Below, in pieces: positions 42,129 to 53,381 of a stretch of DNA of 64,000 nt. This stretch comes from Phytophthora quininea (taxonomy: Eukaryota; Oomycota; Peronosporomycetes; Peronosporales; Peronosporaceae). Within the stretch, counting starts at the first letter, position 1. Each line of letters begins with the position of its first letter. The translations under genes were made by a program, and so were the position numbers. Below the pieces are notes generated by a model, which worked only from the letters and a program-made list of their open reading frames with translations, did no database searches and was not told the origin of the DNA. The stretch spans positions 1-64,000 of the forward strand of contig JAAVTG010000215.1 in NCBI GenBank assembly GCA_011947345.1, read 5' to 3'.

Positions 42129-43623
42129 CTTGCGACGAAACTTGAAGGTGCTGAGTTGAACGCGAATTGAGAAGTGGGTAGCGTGGTTACTCAGCAGGTA
42201 TACGTTATACCGTTGCAGTATTGGATACACACAACCGATGAAGTTGGGACGGCAGCAGATCCCCTCCAGGTTCGAAAACAATGCACGATGTGCGATGGGA
42301 CAGATGGCGGTCAAGACTGACATACCGGTGGGTCACGCAACGGTGTGGCACCACGAGAGTCCTCCGACCGCACAGCAATACAGTGCTTGCCTCTGGATCA
42401 AGAATTCATGACCGCCAACTGACACCATTCATATTATTGTGCAGTGCGCTGTTCCAGCCGCCATCTCGAAAACTATATAATCTATAAGCCGTCAAACCAA
42501 ACACGACTGTGCAGCACAACGTCAACTCCACCGAAGCTCGATACGTGACAGAACCGTGACGGAGATGGAGAGATTTTGAGTCTTCTCAGCTCGAAAATTG
42601 AAGGCCAAAAGAGTTAAAAGAGTTAAGCACAACCAGCAAGAGACTACCAAGGAGTCCAACGCTCGCGCTTGTTCTCAAGAACAGCTGTGTTTGGCGTATA
42701 AACACTCAGTAGCGATGCGACACGTTGTACGGTCAATGTTCTTGCCGTTCGTACCGACAAGTATAGTTCTACCACAAGATACTGGATCTTTTGCTTCCCA
42801 TGCGTAGGGTGTTGCTGTGGTACAGCTATGCCGTTTTATAAATCCGCAAACATGCACGATGTGCGATGGGAAGCGTGTCGGTACACTGGCGCTGGCAGCC
42901 TTCGAATGGCAAGTCACAACTAGTGCACATAGCATCTGTTTTCTCGGACTCGGTTAGTCACAAAATGAATTTACAGATGCTTCGTCACGCAAGCCACTGA
43001 TCACTACCACCCAGGTGTTCCTTTCGTCAATCGCCTTCCAACTAGGACGGACATCTCTCTCATTGTGACGTTTGTTGTGCCATTGTAGCTTGTAAGCGCT
43101 TGGAATGATTTTGCGAAGTGACATTAAGTTGGTTAAGACTATGTAGCTCCTTTCCTACAGAGGCTTTCTTGTGGGCAACGCCTCCGTCGTCTCTAGACCA
43201 GTCGTTGCGCTTGATGATGAAATGCCTCTGATGATGCTGCCTGTTGATGCGGCTCCACTTGATTATGAACCAAGTTAACTCAAGTGGCATGTTGACGCGG
43301 CGACAACTTGCCGTCTACGAACGTTGTCTTCACCCTTGCTCACCACTAGACCTTTGTAGAAGTTAGCCTTACTTTCGTAAGTCATACGGCGGAACGGGAA
43401 CTGAGCCACATGTTTGGTAAAGCTGTCGCTCTAATGCATTTGAGCACTCGGTAGACAATCTATCGCATGGATGATCAGTTGCTCGATCTATTTTCTATTG
43501 ATATCTCTACCGAAAACTCGAGCATCCACACCGTGTCCGTTTGGTTCACTCGATCAGACTCGGTCTCTTCCAAACATCCATCCCACCCAGCAAACTACCT
43601 CCAAGCCAACAAGTCCAGCATCG
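42129..43623. other. Spacer between EEP-jacalin gene and Harbinger transposase
   Basis: No gene recognised. A near-identical segment ATGCACGATGTGCGATGGGA occurs at about 42282 and again at about 42852, possibly duplicated promoter DNA. Confidence 0.45.
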
Positions 43624-45105
43624 ATGTCGTCGCGCGAGTCATCTCCACCCCACCGCACCCCAACTAGAACGCCTTCCCGTACGCCAGCAAGTGCCAGACG
43701 CAATGCTCGCCGTGTGGCTGACCGGCAAGGGTCACCTCGACCACAAGGAGATCGTGTACGAGCTGCCCAAGCCTCAGCTCGGGCACGTGCAGCCCAAGCA
43801 GCGCATCTTCAAGCAATGCTTACAATGTTGGAGGAGCGAGAGGAAGAGCGGCGGGAGGAAATCGATCGCTTTCCTGCGGATCCGGTCGAGGAAGACGGCA
43901 ACGGCGGGACAGATATCGCATCACCATGCCCTATTCTGGATGGGGTATTCCGCGACGGTGGCGCTGCGGCAGTCACCCGCCTGACCAACTTCTCCTCGAG
44001 AGTTGAATACTTTGTGGTTTTCCGTGCGCGGGTATGTCGTTCGCTACTGGCACGTTGGCCGTGGACAAAGATCTACCTTTTCCGCGAAGGATGTGTTCTT
44101 CATGATGATAGTGGTGATGAAAAACGGCGGTACATGGGAAATGCTGGCACGGATCTTTTGAATCAAGACCCCAACCTTCATCAAGACCATCACAGGCTTT
44201 ATTGAAGTCGTTGCATCTAAGCTCTACGAGGAGTGGGCGGCTTCTCAGGCAGACGAGTCCAACATGAGAGCTCTAGTGACTTCGGGTCACACTTTTACCG
44301 ATTTTCCGTGTGCTATGTACGCCACGGACGTCACGTTCCAGCAGACAAACCGCCCAGCAGGCAACATGGAGGAGGTGATGGCCTTTTACAGCGCGAAGCA
44401 TAAGCTGTACGGGTTCAACGTGGAAATGTCAGTAAGCCCCCGTGGACTTGCGATAAATTGCACCCGCCATGCTCGCGGCAACACGGCTGACATCACCCTG
44501 TTTAGGGACAACCAGGCTTTTCACCAAACGCAGCGCCAGAAAGCTGATGGAGACCAGTGTCTCCAAGACCACGGTCCATTAAACATGGAGTATCTTGAAG
44601 AATGGGCTGTCTTGGCCGACAAGGGTTATCAAGGTCTGGCTGATCATGTCCGGTGCATCCACCCAAAAAAGGCAACAGTCTTACCAGCGAAGAGCAGCTT
44701 CAGAGTTGCCGCATCTCAAGTGACAGGGTCATAGTCGAGAACTACTTCGGTCGACTGGGCTCTCTTTGGCGTATTTGCGTAGAGAAGTATCGCTGGAGTG
44801 AGTCTCTCCACGACGACATTTTCCAGGTTTGTGCAGCTTTAACAAATTACTATGTTACCATGCACCCCCTTCGAGACGAAAACGGCATGACGTATCACCA
44901 GTACCAAAACTGGCTCCTCTCCATCGGCCAAGACATGAGAAGAAAACGACGCCAGAGCCAAGAGAAATACCGGCGTAAGCAGAGACTCCGTCACTTAATG
45001 GAGCTTGACGATCACCCGGTGCACGATAGCCACGACAGCTTCAGTGACGACTTCAGTGATGCAGACTCAGACATGACGCACATGTCAGGACAAGACAGAG
45101 ATTAG
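43624..45105 (+). CDS. PIF/Harbinger transposase (DDE_Tnp_4), frame-broken
   Basis: Transposase of a cut-and-paste DNA element. ATG 43624 (MSSRESSPPHRTP) begins a Ser/Arg-rich N-terminus. The catalytic core has 'MYATDVTFQQTNRP' (first Asp), 'FYSAKHKLYGFNVEMSVSP', 'LADKGYQGLADHVRC' (second Asp) and 'VIVENYFGRLGSLWRI' (Glu), the DDE order of Harbinger nucleases. The C-terminus is Arg-rich, then acidic. Frame changes occur near 43930-44200 and near 44690. I could not find convincing terminal inverted repeats, so element limits are open. Confidence 0.82.
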
Positions 45106-45663
45106 CGTACTGCAAAATGACTGCGTAGATGACTAGCTCGTTGATCTGGCGATAGTTCGTAGATATCACCTGTATAGCGCCAAGTGGTTTGACATTTGAA
45201 GATTGCACTGTATGTGACACGGTTCTTTGAATGGTACATTGTACATTTCGTTGGAATGGTATACTTCCGAGTAACGAGATAACTTTTTTGCGCTCTACTC
45301 CACCGCACTACAGCCATCGGACTCCACAACGACGCTTTATAGCCTTCGAAAAGTCCCATGTTCATTGCACTTTCATCTATTTGCCAGCCACCCAACACGC
45401 ATCCAAATATCGCCAACTTTCCGGAACCAAAAACACATTTCACTGCATACTGCCATCGCACCACGGCGTCCTTTCGCCCTCGAACTTTAGGTGTACTTCC
45501 GCTTCCGCTCTTCGTCACAACATGCACTATACAAACTCTGCATACATCTCCTGGCCGTCTTTACCAGGGGATCGCCAATCTTGCGATCGGCTTTCCACCG
45601 AGTTCCTTCATTGTGGATTTTGCTTCCTTACGGTCACGCCCGAATCATCGTTGCAGTGCGGGG
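45106..45663. other. Spacer, no gene seen
   Basis: Between the Harbinger transposase and the tetra-jacalin gene. Open frames here lack recognisable protein features. Confidence 0.45.
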
Positions 45664-48600
45664 ATGGCACTTAAGGCAGTGAAAGCCAAGTTCCATGTGT
45701 TCGTCTGCACTCTTTATTGGCGGCAGCGCGTTGCGCTTTCTCGCAGGATATTCAACGAAGTGAGAGCTTTGGGGGACCACACGGGACCGAATTCTCCGAC
45801 GAGGCCATGGTCACTCCAGGACAAACCGTCAGATCACTTACACTCCACGTCGGGAGCGGCCGCATGGACTTCAACTCGACATCTCGGCTCCAACGGCAAA
45901 GACCTTCTCGCACGGTGGGTCAGGAGGGTCGTACAACACTCTTGCACTCGGCGCTGGCGAGTACATCGTCTCGATGGAGGCACATTGGGGGAAGCATAAA
46001 GGGAAGACGCGAATTTTCTACCTAAACTTCGTCACTAACTCCGGGAACTCCGTATCTGGCGGATCCATGACGGACGCGAAAGCAACCGTGACGGCTCCGG
46101 AAGGTTTTCAATTGGCCGGCTTCTTCGGTCGCGATGGGGATAACATTGATCTTCTCGGCGTGGTGTGGGCAAGACTTCCAGCTCCAGTGACTACGGCACC
46201 TCCCGCAACTACACAAGCTCCTGCTACAACAGCGCCTCCGACGCTGGACCCAAACACGTCGGTGGAAGCGACAGATCTGTCCGAACAAGCGGCAGTATAT
46301 ACACCCACGCCAACAGTACCGGTCACTCCTGAACCAACCCCAGCACCTACCCCAGCGCCAGTAATCAAGGATCCGACACTTTTAAGCGAAAGTTTTGGCG
46401 GCCCCCACGGTAGTGAATACACCGATGAACCAGTAGTGAAGTCGGGCCAAATTGTCACCACGCTCACACTGCGTGTTGGAGAACGCACTCATGGGATTCA
46501 ACTCGATATTTCCGCGCCTGTAGCAACAACACTCACACATGGCGGCCCAGGAGGGAATTTCAACACCCTCACGCTTGGTCCTGGTGAGTACATTGTGTCA
46601 ATGGAAGCACATTGGGGAAGCACAAGGGGAGGACACGGATCTTCTACCTCAACTTCGCTACAAACCTCGGAAACTCGGTATCTGGAGGTTCAATGACCGA
46701 TTCGAAAGGCACTGTGACCGCTCCGGAAGGGTATCAATTGGGTGGGTTTTTCGGTCGTGATGGCGGTGAACTGGATCTGCTTGGTGTGGTATGGTCGAGT
46801 ATTGATAAAGTCACACCTGCGCCTGTGGTCCAGCCTTCTGGGTCTTCAGCAGGGACAACGCAAACAATCAAGACTGCGGTCGTGCTGAGCGAAGTATTTG
46901 GAGGCCCCCACGGCAACCAGTTCTCAGACCAACCGGCTGCTAGATCAGGGCAAACTGTCAACACCCTTACTCTCCGAGTTGGCGAGCGCACCCACGGAAT
47001 CCAACTTGATATTTCAGCTCCTATCGCGGCATCATTCTCACACGGCGGGCCAGGAGGGAATTTCAACACCCTCACGCTTGGTCCTGGTGAGTACATCGTG
47101 TCAATGGAAGCGCACTGGGGGAAGCACAAGGGGAGGACACGGATCTTCTACCTCAACTTCGCTACAAACCTCGGGAACTCGGTATCTGGAGGTTCAATGA
47201 CCGATTCGAAAGGCATTGTGACGGCTCCGGAAGGGTACCAATTAGGAGGCTTTTTCGGCCGAGACGGCGATGAACTTGATCGTCTCGGGGTGGTGTGGAC
47301 CAGCATCGAGAAGGTTGTGGAATACGAAGTCGAACCGGACGCAGATATTCTGCTCAGCGAGGTGTTTGGCGGACCTCATGGGATTGCCTTCTCCGATATC
47401 ACCAATGTAAAATTCGGCCAGACAGTTAGCTCGATCACCCTCAACGTTGGAGAGCGCTCGCACGGTCTAACACTTCAAGTATCCGCTCCAGAACAGAAAA
47501 CATTTAACCACGGTGGATCCGGTGGCGAGGAAAAGACTCTTACTCTCGCTCCAGGCGAATATATTACGTCCATGGAAGCTCACTGGGGAAGAAAAATGAC
47601 CGTACTCGAGTGTTCCATCTCAACTTCGGGACAAGCGCTGGCAACTCAATCTCTGGTGGGATGACAACAAACGATAAGAAGACCATCACCGCTCCCGAAG
47701 GCTTCCAGCTGGGTGGATTTTTCGGTCGAGCCGAACGCGAGATCGACCAGATTGGCGTCATTTGGACCCGTATCGGGGTGCGAGACTTGCAGCTTACCGA
47801 CGCCATGCAAAAGAACGGCACTCACACGATCTCTATCCGCAATTGGGTCGGGCCTACAATTGGCGACCCCACAGATACTGCCTGCTATCGGAAGACGAAA
47901 GAGCTAGCCAGCAACAAAGACTGTCCGTTGGGGTACGGCAGGGACGGTAGCGATTGCATCGCTCAATGCCCGTTGTCGTATCCCGTTTCATGTGGGCTCG
48001 AGTGTATCCCGCAGAACGACGACTGCGCGAGTAATGTTTTGATGAAGATCGGCTCTGTGGCGTACGTGGCGCTCAACGCTCTCACTGGCGGCGTCATGGG
48101 TGAAGTTCTGGCAGCGTTTAAGTACTTGCGGTGGGGTATTGCATGCGCAGCACAGATCATCTCTGTGGTCCGGTCCCTGGTCTACTACTTGCGGTATCAA
48201 CAGACCGCAGCTCCGCAAGGAGACGTAGAACAGCTGCTGGCTGTGGCTTATCAAGCCGACGTTGTGCTCATCGACCTGCCTCGAGCCGTGTGTGTTTGTA
48301 TGGGTCTTCCAGTCCCAAAAGGGACCGATTTCGCTGATACGGTTCTCCAAACAGTCGAGGGCATCGTCAAGCAAGCCATTACCAATGGCGACATGATCGT
48401 TTCCACCGGAAAGAACGTGCTGAATCTGCTCACAGGCTCCGGTGCGATGACCAAGCCTGAGTCCACAGTGGATGAGCTTCAGGACCTCGTTGATAAGAAT
48501 TCAAGCTGCGGCTACGAACTCAAACGCCTTACCGACCGCGTCGTCGACAAAGTGCTCGATATTCGCAACAAGACGCCAGATACTTCACTTGCTGACACCA

Positions 48601-49301
48601 GGGTGATTGTGTACAAGTCAGAATTGGCGCTAAACGATATTCCTACGGTAACCAACAACTGTATGGGCGAACTTTTGTCCACCAAGACAGCCCAAGCTGC
48701 TTTCCAGACGCGTGACTTGCTCCGAAAGACGTTCGGAGTGATCATCGACCAGCTCATTGATACCGGTAAGACCGATTTGGGAAAAGATGTCGCGGAGCAG
48801 GACTACATGCTGCAGGTGGCGAACATGGGACTCGTCGCGTTGTCGGTGTTTGACCCGACGGGTATTGCGAGCATGGCGCACCAGTTCGTGCAGCCCATTT
48901 GTGGTCCTACGGGGTATCTCGGCGAGATTGACGACGGCAATTTGTATGACGCGTTGGGACTCACCACAGTAGACGAAGCGTTTGAAGGTAGCTACGGCAC
49001 ATGGACCAATTCAGGCGACGGGGTCGTTCAGCTTATCTTTGAAAGCACCGACACAAAAGACGTGACGGTGGTGATCCATTCCGGCGGAGAAGACTATTCC
49101 GAAGTGGATGTTGGCGCTGGCAATATGGTGACGTGGACAGCGACGATCCCAGAGCTGCAGGATAAGCAAATGTATCTCGACCGGTGGCGCCCGGGGATCA
49201 TGGGGCTGCCTGGATCTGGTGGCGGATCATTACTACTCTGGATCCCACGAGCATCCCAAGGTGGCCACATCACCATGCATGTTAGAATTAATGTCAGTTA
49301 G
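45664..49301 (+). CDS. Four-jacalin lectin protein with large unknown C-terminal region (about five frame breaks)
   Basis: Probably secreted carbohydrate-binding protein. ATG 45664 opens a hydrophobic N-terminus that becomes signal-peptide-like across a shift near 45712. Four jacalin domains follow, each with 'SFGGPHG/VFGGPHG', 'SMEAHWG' and '(A)PE(G)(F/Y)QL(A/G)GFFGR': about 45760-46185, 46380-46800, 46885-47315 and 47345-47780. A Thr/Pro linker separates domains 1 and 2 (46171-46380). The rest, about 505 residues in one open frame to TAG 49301, has a Cys-rich module (CPLGYGRDGSDC...CGLEC...NDDC), a long helical segment and a C-terminal beta-rich part; I recognise no family in it. Shifts are near 45712, 45755, 45870, 46613 (GGGG against GGGGG in domain 3) and 47590. 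Confidence 0.85.
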
Positions 49302-49652
49302 TGAATCCAACTGGATGGCGACCGTAGTACAAATTTCTTAGACCTCAATCCGTACAAACAGCATAACATAAAGTCTCCGCGCCAAAGTCACATCGAGCAC
49401 AACTTTAGCGACGATTCACTTCCAATGGGCGCAATAATCTTTGAGGAGAATCGTACTAGAAAACTAAACATTTTCAAAACTCGTCAATAATGGACTTTTG
49501 TTCATGCATCTGCTGGTTGCATCCAGCAACAAAGGTCATCACCCGTGCTGGCTGCCACTTCAGCGGCACGTGTTCCTGCAAACGGCAAGAATCCTCGTTC
49601 CAAAATTGCGTTCCAACAGCATCTTGCTCGCGTTGCAAGCTTACCAAAAAGT
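49302..49652. other. Spacer, no gene seen
   Basis: 3' flank of the tetra-jacalin gene and of the converging CRN relic. Confidence 0.45.
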
Positions 49653-51230
49653 TCACAAGTAATTTAGAACCGCTTTCTGAGTAACATCAAACCCGATATC
49701 CACACCCCATACGTATTGAGGAATGGCGTTCAGCACGCCTTTTAGCTCTGGATCTGTCTCCTTCAAGTCATGTTCAGCAAGGACCGAGCTCAGAAACTTG
49801 TAAGACAGTCGAATCGCACCATTGATTTGTGGCGGGTGCTCCTCCACATCGTTTGAAACTTTTCGTAGCTCGCCGATCGTTCGAATATCGAGTGAATTCA
49901 AGATGCGTTCCTTCCCCCGTTAATAGCATTTCTGCCGAGAACTTGTCGTCAAAGTAGCAATAACGTCTGATGAACAGGTCTCGATACTGCCGGCAAAACA
50001 AGTCAAACCGAGTTGTCACCGTTTTCTCTCTTCTCTTGTCCTCGTTTGGTCCGTACAACCTGCGTGCTTGGAATCTCTAACCGTCTACCAAGCGGTCATG
50101 CGCCTTCTTGTCCAGCACAGCACCTCAAAATGAAGCAGCAGAGGTATTTCCTCGAAAGTTTTGAGTATTTCGTTGTGTTTGAAGTCGATAATGTGCTGAC
50201 GTTTCTCCACCATCAAGCGCTCCACAAATCTGGAAGATGTGACAGTATAGTTCTGCCAATTGCCTTCCACAGGCTCGTAGTGGACAGTGCGGTGTCATTA
50301 TCCTTCCTGTCGAGAATGCTTGTGATATAACTAAGCTGGCATAACCGGCCGATGATTGATTCAATTTTGCCTTGGCGTCTCAAGACGAAATCCGGATTTC
50401 TACTCAAGCATTCCAAGGCCACACCACCGAAAATATTGAAGCGTCGCTCGACAAGTGGAGCCACCAACGCGATATTGTCTGACTTGAGTGCCAGATTGAT
50501 TTCATGTGCGGCAATCCTGAGTTCATCGACATCCCACACCGGCATGATCACTCTTAGGTACATCTCTCCGTTGTCAATTTTGTCCAGCCAAAGCTTGCTC
50601 AGACTTGGGAGCACCACTGCTTCCTCGTGCGCAGGTGGAGCTGTCGGCGGTCAACCCGCCAGAAAACCAGTTTCTTGATTGCTTCTCTCCTGGTTTGTGC
50701 GATAAGCTTATCCATATAAAAGTCCTCCTCAGCAGTGATAGGTTTTGTGTTGCTATTGCTCCACACCGCTACTGAATTCCTAGAGGAATCTAGCTGGTGT
50801 GAAGTGACGATGACTGTGTGGTCTCGAAACTGGAGACGGTAGCACGTCAAGATGTAGGCCAAGAAGATAGACTTGCCAATACCTACCACCAAGAAATAAC
50901 TTTGTCACACGTTCCAGGACACCCTGCCAGACCCTACAAGGCGTCCCAGTGACAGTGACCACATGCGCTTAATCCCCGACTTTGCCTTTGTACAGCAAAG
51001 TAATGATTTGGTTGTGGTAGGCTGGGTAGCAGTCGCGGACGTATTACATTGGCTGCTTGTATGGGGGATGGATGACGAGGCCCTGTGGGAACGCCATCGT
51101 GCCACCTGCTGACGCCACGGCTTTCTCGTCGTCATCTGGACCCTTCTCTTCGTCTTCCCTGGCGTTAACTAGCCGCGGTTTCTTCGTCTTGCCAGGACGT
51201 TGAGGCAGGGCTTCTCATGTGCCATCCAGG
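49653..51230 (-). pseudogene. Crinkler (CRN)/RHS-type P-loop ATPase effector relic
   Basis: Minus-strand pieces in several frames together resemble the C-terminal NTPase region of CRN effectors and trypanosome RHS proteins. Reading from 51230 downwards: 'YVRDCYPAYHNQIITLLYKG' lies before the nucleotide site, then the P-loop 'VVGIGKSIFLAYIL' near 50890, 'TVIVTSHQL', 'MPVWDVDELRIAAHEINLAL', and 'ERRFNIFGGVALECLSRN'. Later pieces include 'PQINGAIRLSYKFLSSVLAE' near 49800. At least four frame changes and no LFLAK-type N-terminus; the Gly-rich loop is shortened. A decayed copy, more damaged than the other genes here, so decay is probably real. Confidence 0.62.
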
Positions 51231-52196
51231 GAAGGGGTTTTCCTTTTGGAAAATTGTTTTTTTGGGTACCCACCCCAAGTAAAAAATGGAATTTGCAGAA
51301 TTTATTGGCTTGAGTCCTCTCGCAACTGTAGACTGCACTCTACGCTAGCTGCCTACGCACAGCAGAACGGGCTAGTGTTGGTTAGAGCAGCCAGGCAGTC
51401 GCCTGGCAGCCAAAGACTAAATGAATCTGAAACCTTGTTAAAGCGATATATTTTGAGTAGCAAGTACAAGGGGATATCCGGAGCACAGCTGCCGGATAAG
51501 GTAGAGAGATCCCTGCCAATCAATGGTGCGATGAGGACCGAAGGCAAAAGAGGTAAGACGCCGAGGACGCAGTCCCAGGTCGTCCTCACTTCCTCTTTGC
51601 CTCAGACTGAGCACGTCTTGAGCATAGGCATTAGATAGAGAGATAAAGGCTAAATACACTGTATTGAGATCATACACTGTCCTACAGAGTTCATTTCAAC
51701 AGCTAGGCATAGAAAAACGTTAGAAATCCACCTTTGAATATAATGAAAGCAATGCTCACCTCGCACACGCGCGCTGGTGCGTGTGGGCCTCTCGCGGCGT
51801 GTCGGTCTTGGTCTCCCGCGCGTGGACTGATAGTCCCACACCGAGTCCCGGTGCTCTATTTCAAACTCGGCCTTCATCTGCTACGGAAGATTCTCGGAAG
51901 GCTCCCAGGAAAGGTCCTCGTAGCCTTCCCATTGTGTCGTGGCATCAGTGGCGCTTGGTGCAGGACCGGGAAGACTGGGGAGCTGTAGACAAGTAGGCTG
52001 ATGAAGGCAAGTAGAAAAGTGTATTGATGAGAGTTTAGGAAGCTGGCTGTTGCCCTGTAGAGCGACAGCCAGTCATTTAGATCAGCCAGATTAAGAGTAA
52101 ATACGAGAAGTTTTTACAGAGTCATTGTGATACTTCTGCTACTTTAGGGCATGTGACGTGTGAGCTGTGTCACTTCACACATTGGACGAGGAAAAA
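51231..52196. other. Spacer left of MULE, no gene seen
   Basis: Open frames at 51219-51638 and 51734-51988 are not recognised. It may contain an LTR or other repeat, but I see no matching second copy in the window. Confidence 0.4.
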
Positions 52197-52251
52197 GGGA
52201 CTGTCTAAGGAGGGCCATTTGCGGGCAAGGCCATTTCAAGAGAACGGACGA
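52197..52251 (+). repeat. MULE terminal inverted repeat, left
   Basis: 55 bp, exact inverted match to 55564-55618. Confidence 0.93.
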
Positions 52252-53207
52252 TGGATTCTGAACGTCTTGACAGAAAAATGTTGCTCACCGCACAATACAA
52301 ACTTCTATAGAAGAGGCAAACGTGCCCGTCCCACCGAGCTGTGCCCGCTTCATTGCGGCATACAAAACTCTAGATAAGCGCTACCAGTTCAGAAATGGCG
52401 CCCAGCCTGATAGTCCGCCTCCTCCGAGGGGCTATCAAGTCGTGTATCTAGGCATCGTGGACAGCGTTATCGGTTCTCTCCAGCGTGAGGCCGAGGCTAG
52501 GAGCTACGAGTCTGTCTTCGAGAATGTAGGTGGAGAGAGCGACGACGAGTTTCGAGCCCAGTCGAGAGTCACGTCGTTGGGGGCCGTTGCAGAGCTGCGG
52601 CGTGGGCTACTGGACAGCGCCAGTTGCATCAATTCGGCATGGACACCTCGGGAATTCTCCTACTTACGCTCGCTCCGTGGCAAGAACGAACAGGAACCGC
52701 ATCAAGATTACCCGCCAAGCGTTCTTGAAGCTCAGCGCCGCAAAGGGCGTATTCCTGCCAGCATGATATTCGCCTTTCAGGAGAACACGAAGTTGAAAGT
52801 CTTTGAAGGATGCTTTGCGGTCCGTGACGACTCCAAGGCGCGTGTAATTGATATCCCGGTAGGATTCTGTGTTATTTTCCGAGGCTACCAACTACCGTAT
52901 CCACTGCTATCTCGCGTTTAAAGGAATGCGCTGGAAGCCAGACATTGTCTCCAGTGTGCTGCCGAAGACGTTTGACTGCCAGTATTGTGGCCTTCGCATG
53001 GTGGAGAGCAACAAGATGAGGAAGCATCGCAGATTTTGCATCAAGAATCCTCGCAGCGCGGAAAACAAGGAGAAGCATAAGCGTGAAAATGACCCACTGC
53101 CGATGGGAAAACTGGTTTGCTGTGTCTGCGGACGAGCGTACGAGAAGCCCAGTTCCTACCGAACTCACATTTCACGACCGCATAAGAAACTTCGGGTTAC
53201 TAATTAG
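52251..53207 (+). CDS. MULE accessory gene: 2OG-Fe(II) oxygenase-like domain plus C2H2 zinc fingers (frame-broken)
   Basis: Unnamed transposon-borne gene. The likely start is ATG 52251 (MDSERLDRKM), at the last base of the left inverted repeat; a shift near 52308 joins the main frame. 'QEPHQDYPPSV' at about 52700 supplies an HxD pair, and 'NYRIHCYLAFKGMRWK' (about 52890-52935) resembles the C-terminal R-x-H/strand of a 2-oxoglutarate Fe(II) dioxygenase. Between them the frame shifts near 52895, and the distal iron His normally in this stretch is not seen, so a few codons may be lost. Two zinc fingers follow: 'CQYCGLRMVESNKMRKHRRF' and 'CCVCGRAYEKPSSYRTHI'. It may modify nucleic acid or protein to aid transposition; that is inference. 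The fold assignment is tentative. Confidence 0.55.
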
Positions 53208-53381
53208 CTCGTAGTCAATAACAAGGTTGAAAGGCTGAGAGGTTGGAGTTGTTATTAGTTTTATTCTACGCGTATCCGTTTTCACCAGCATATCCCCATG
53301 AATGAGGAGGAACAAACGCTTCCTCGAATGCGACGTTTTGATAGACACCGGCCGAACGCGTAGTGGCTGTAGCTGGAAGCG

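Noticed and set aside
51219..51638. 139-codon ORF near the CRN relic as a gene
   Set aside because: No domain, non-ATG-supported context, mixed composition; more likely repeat DNA.
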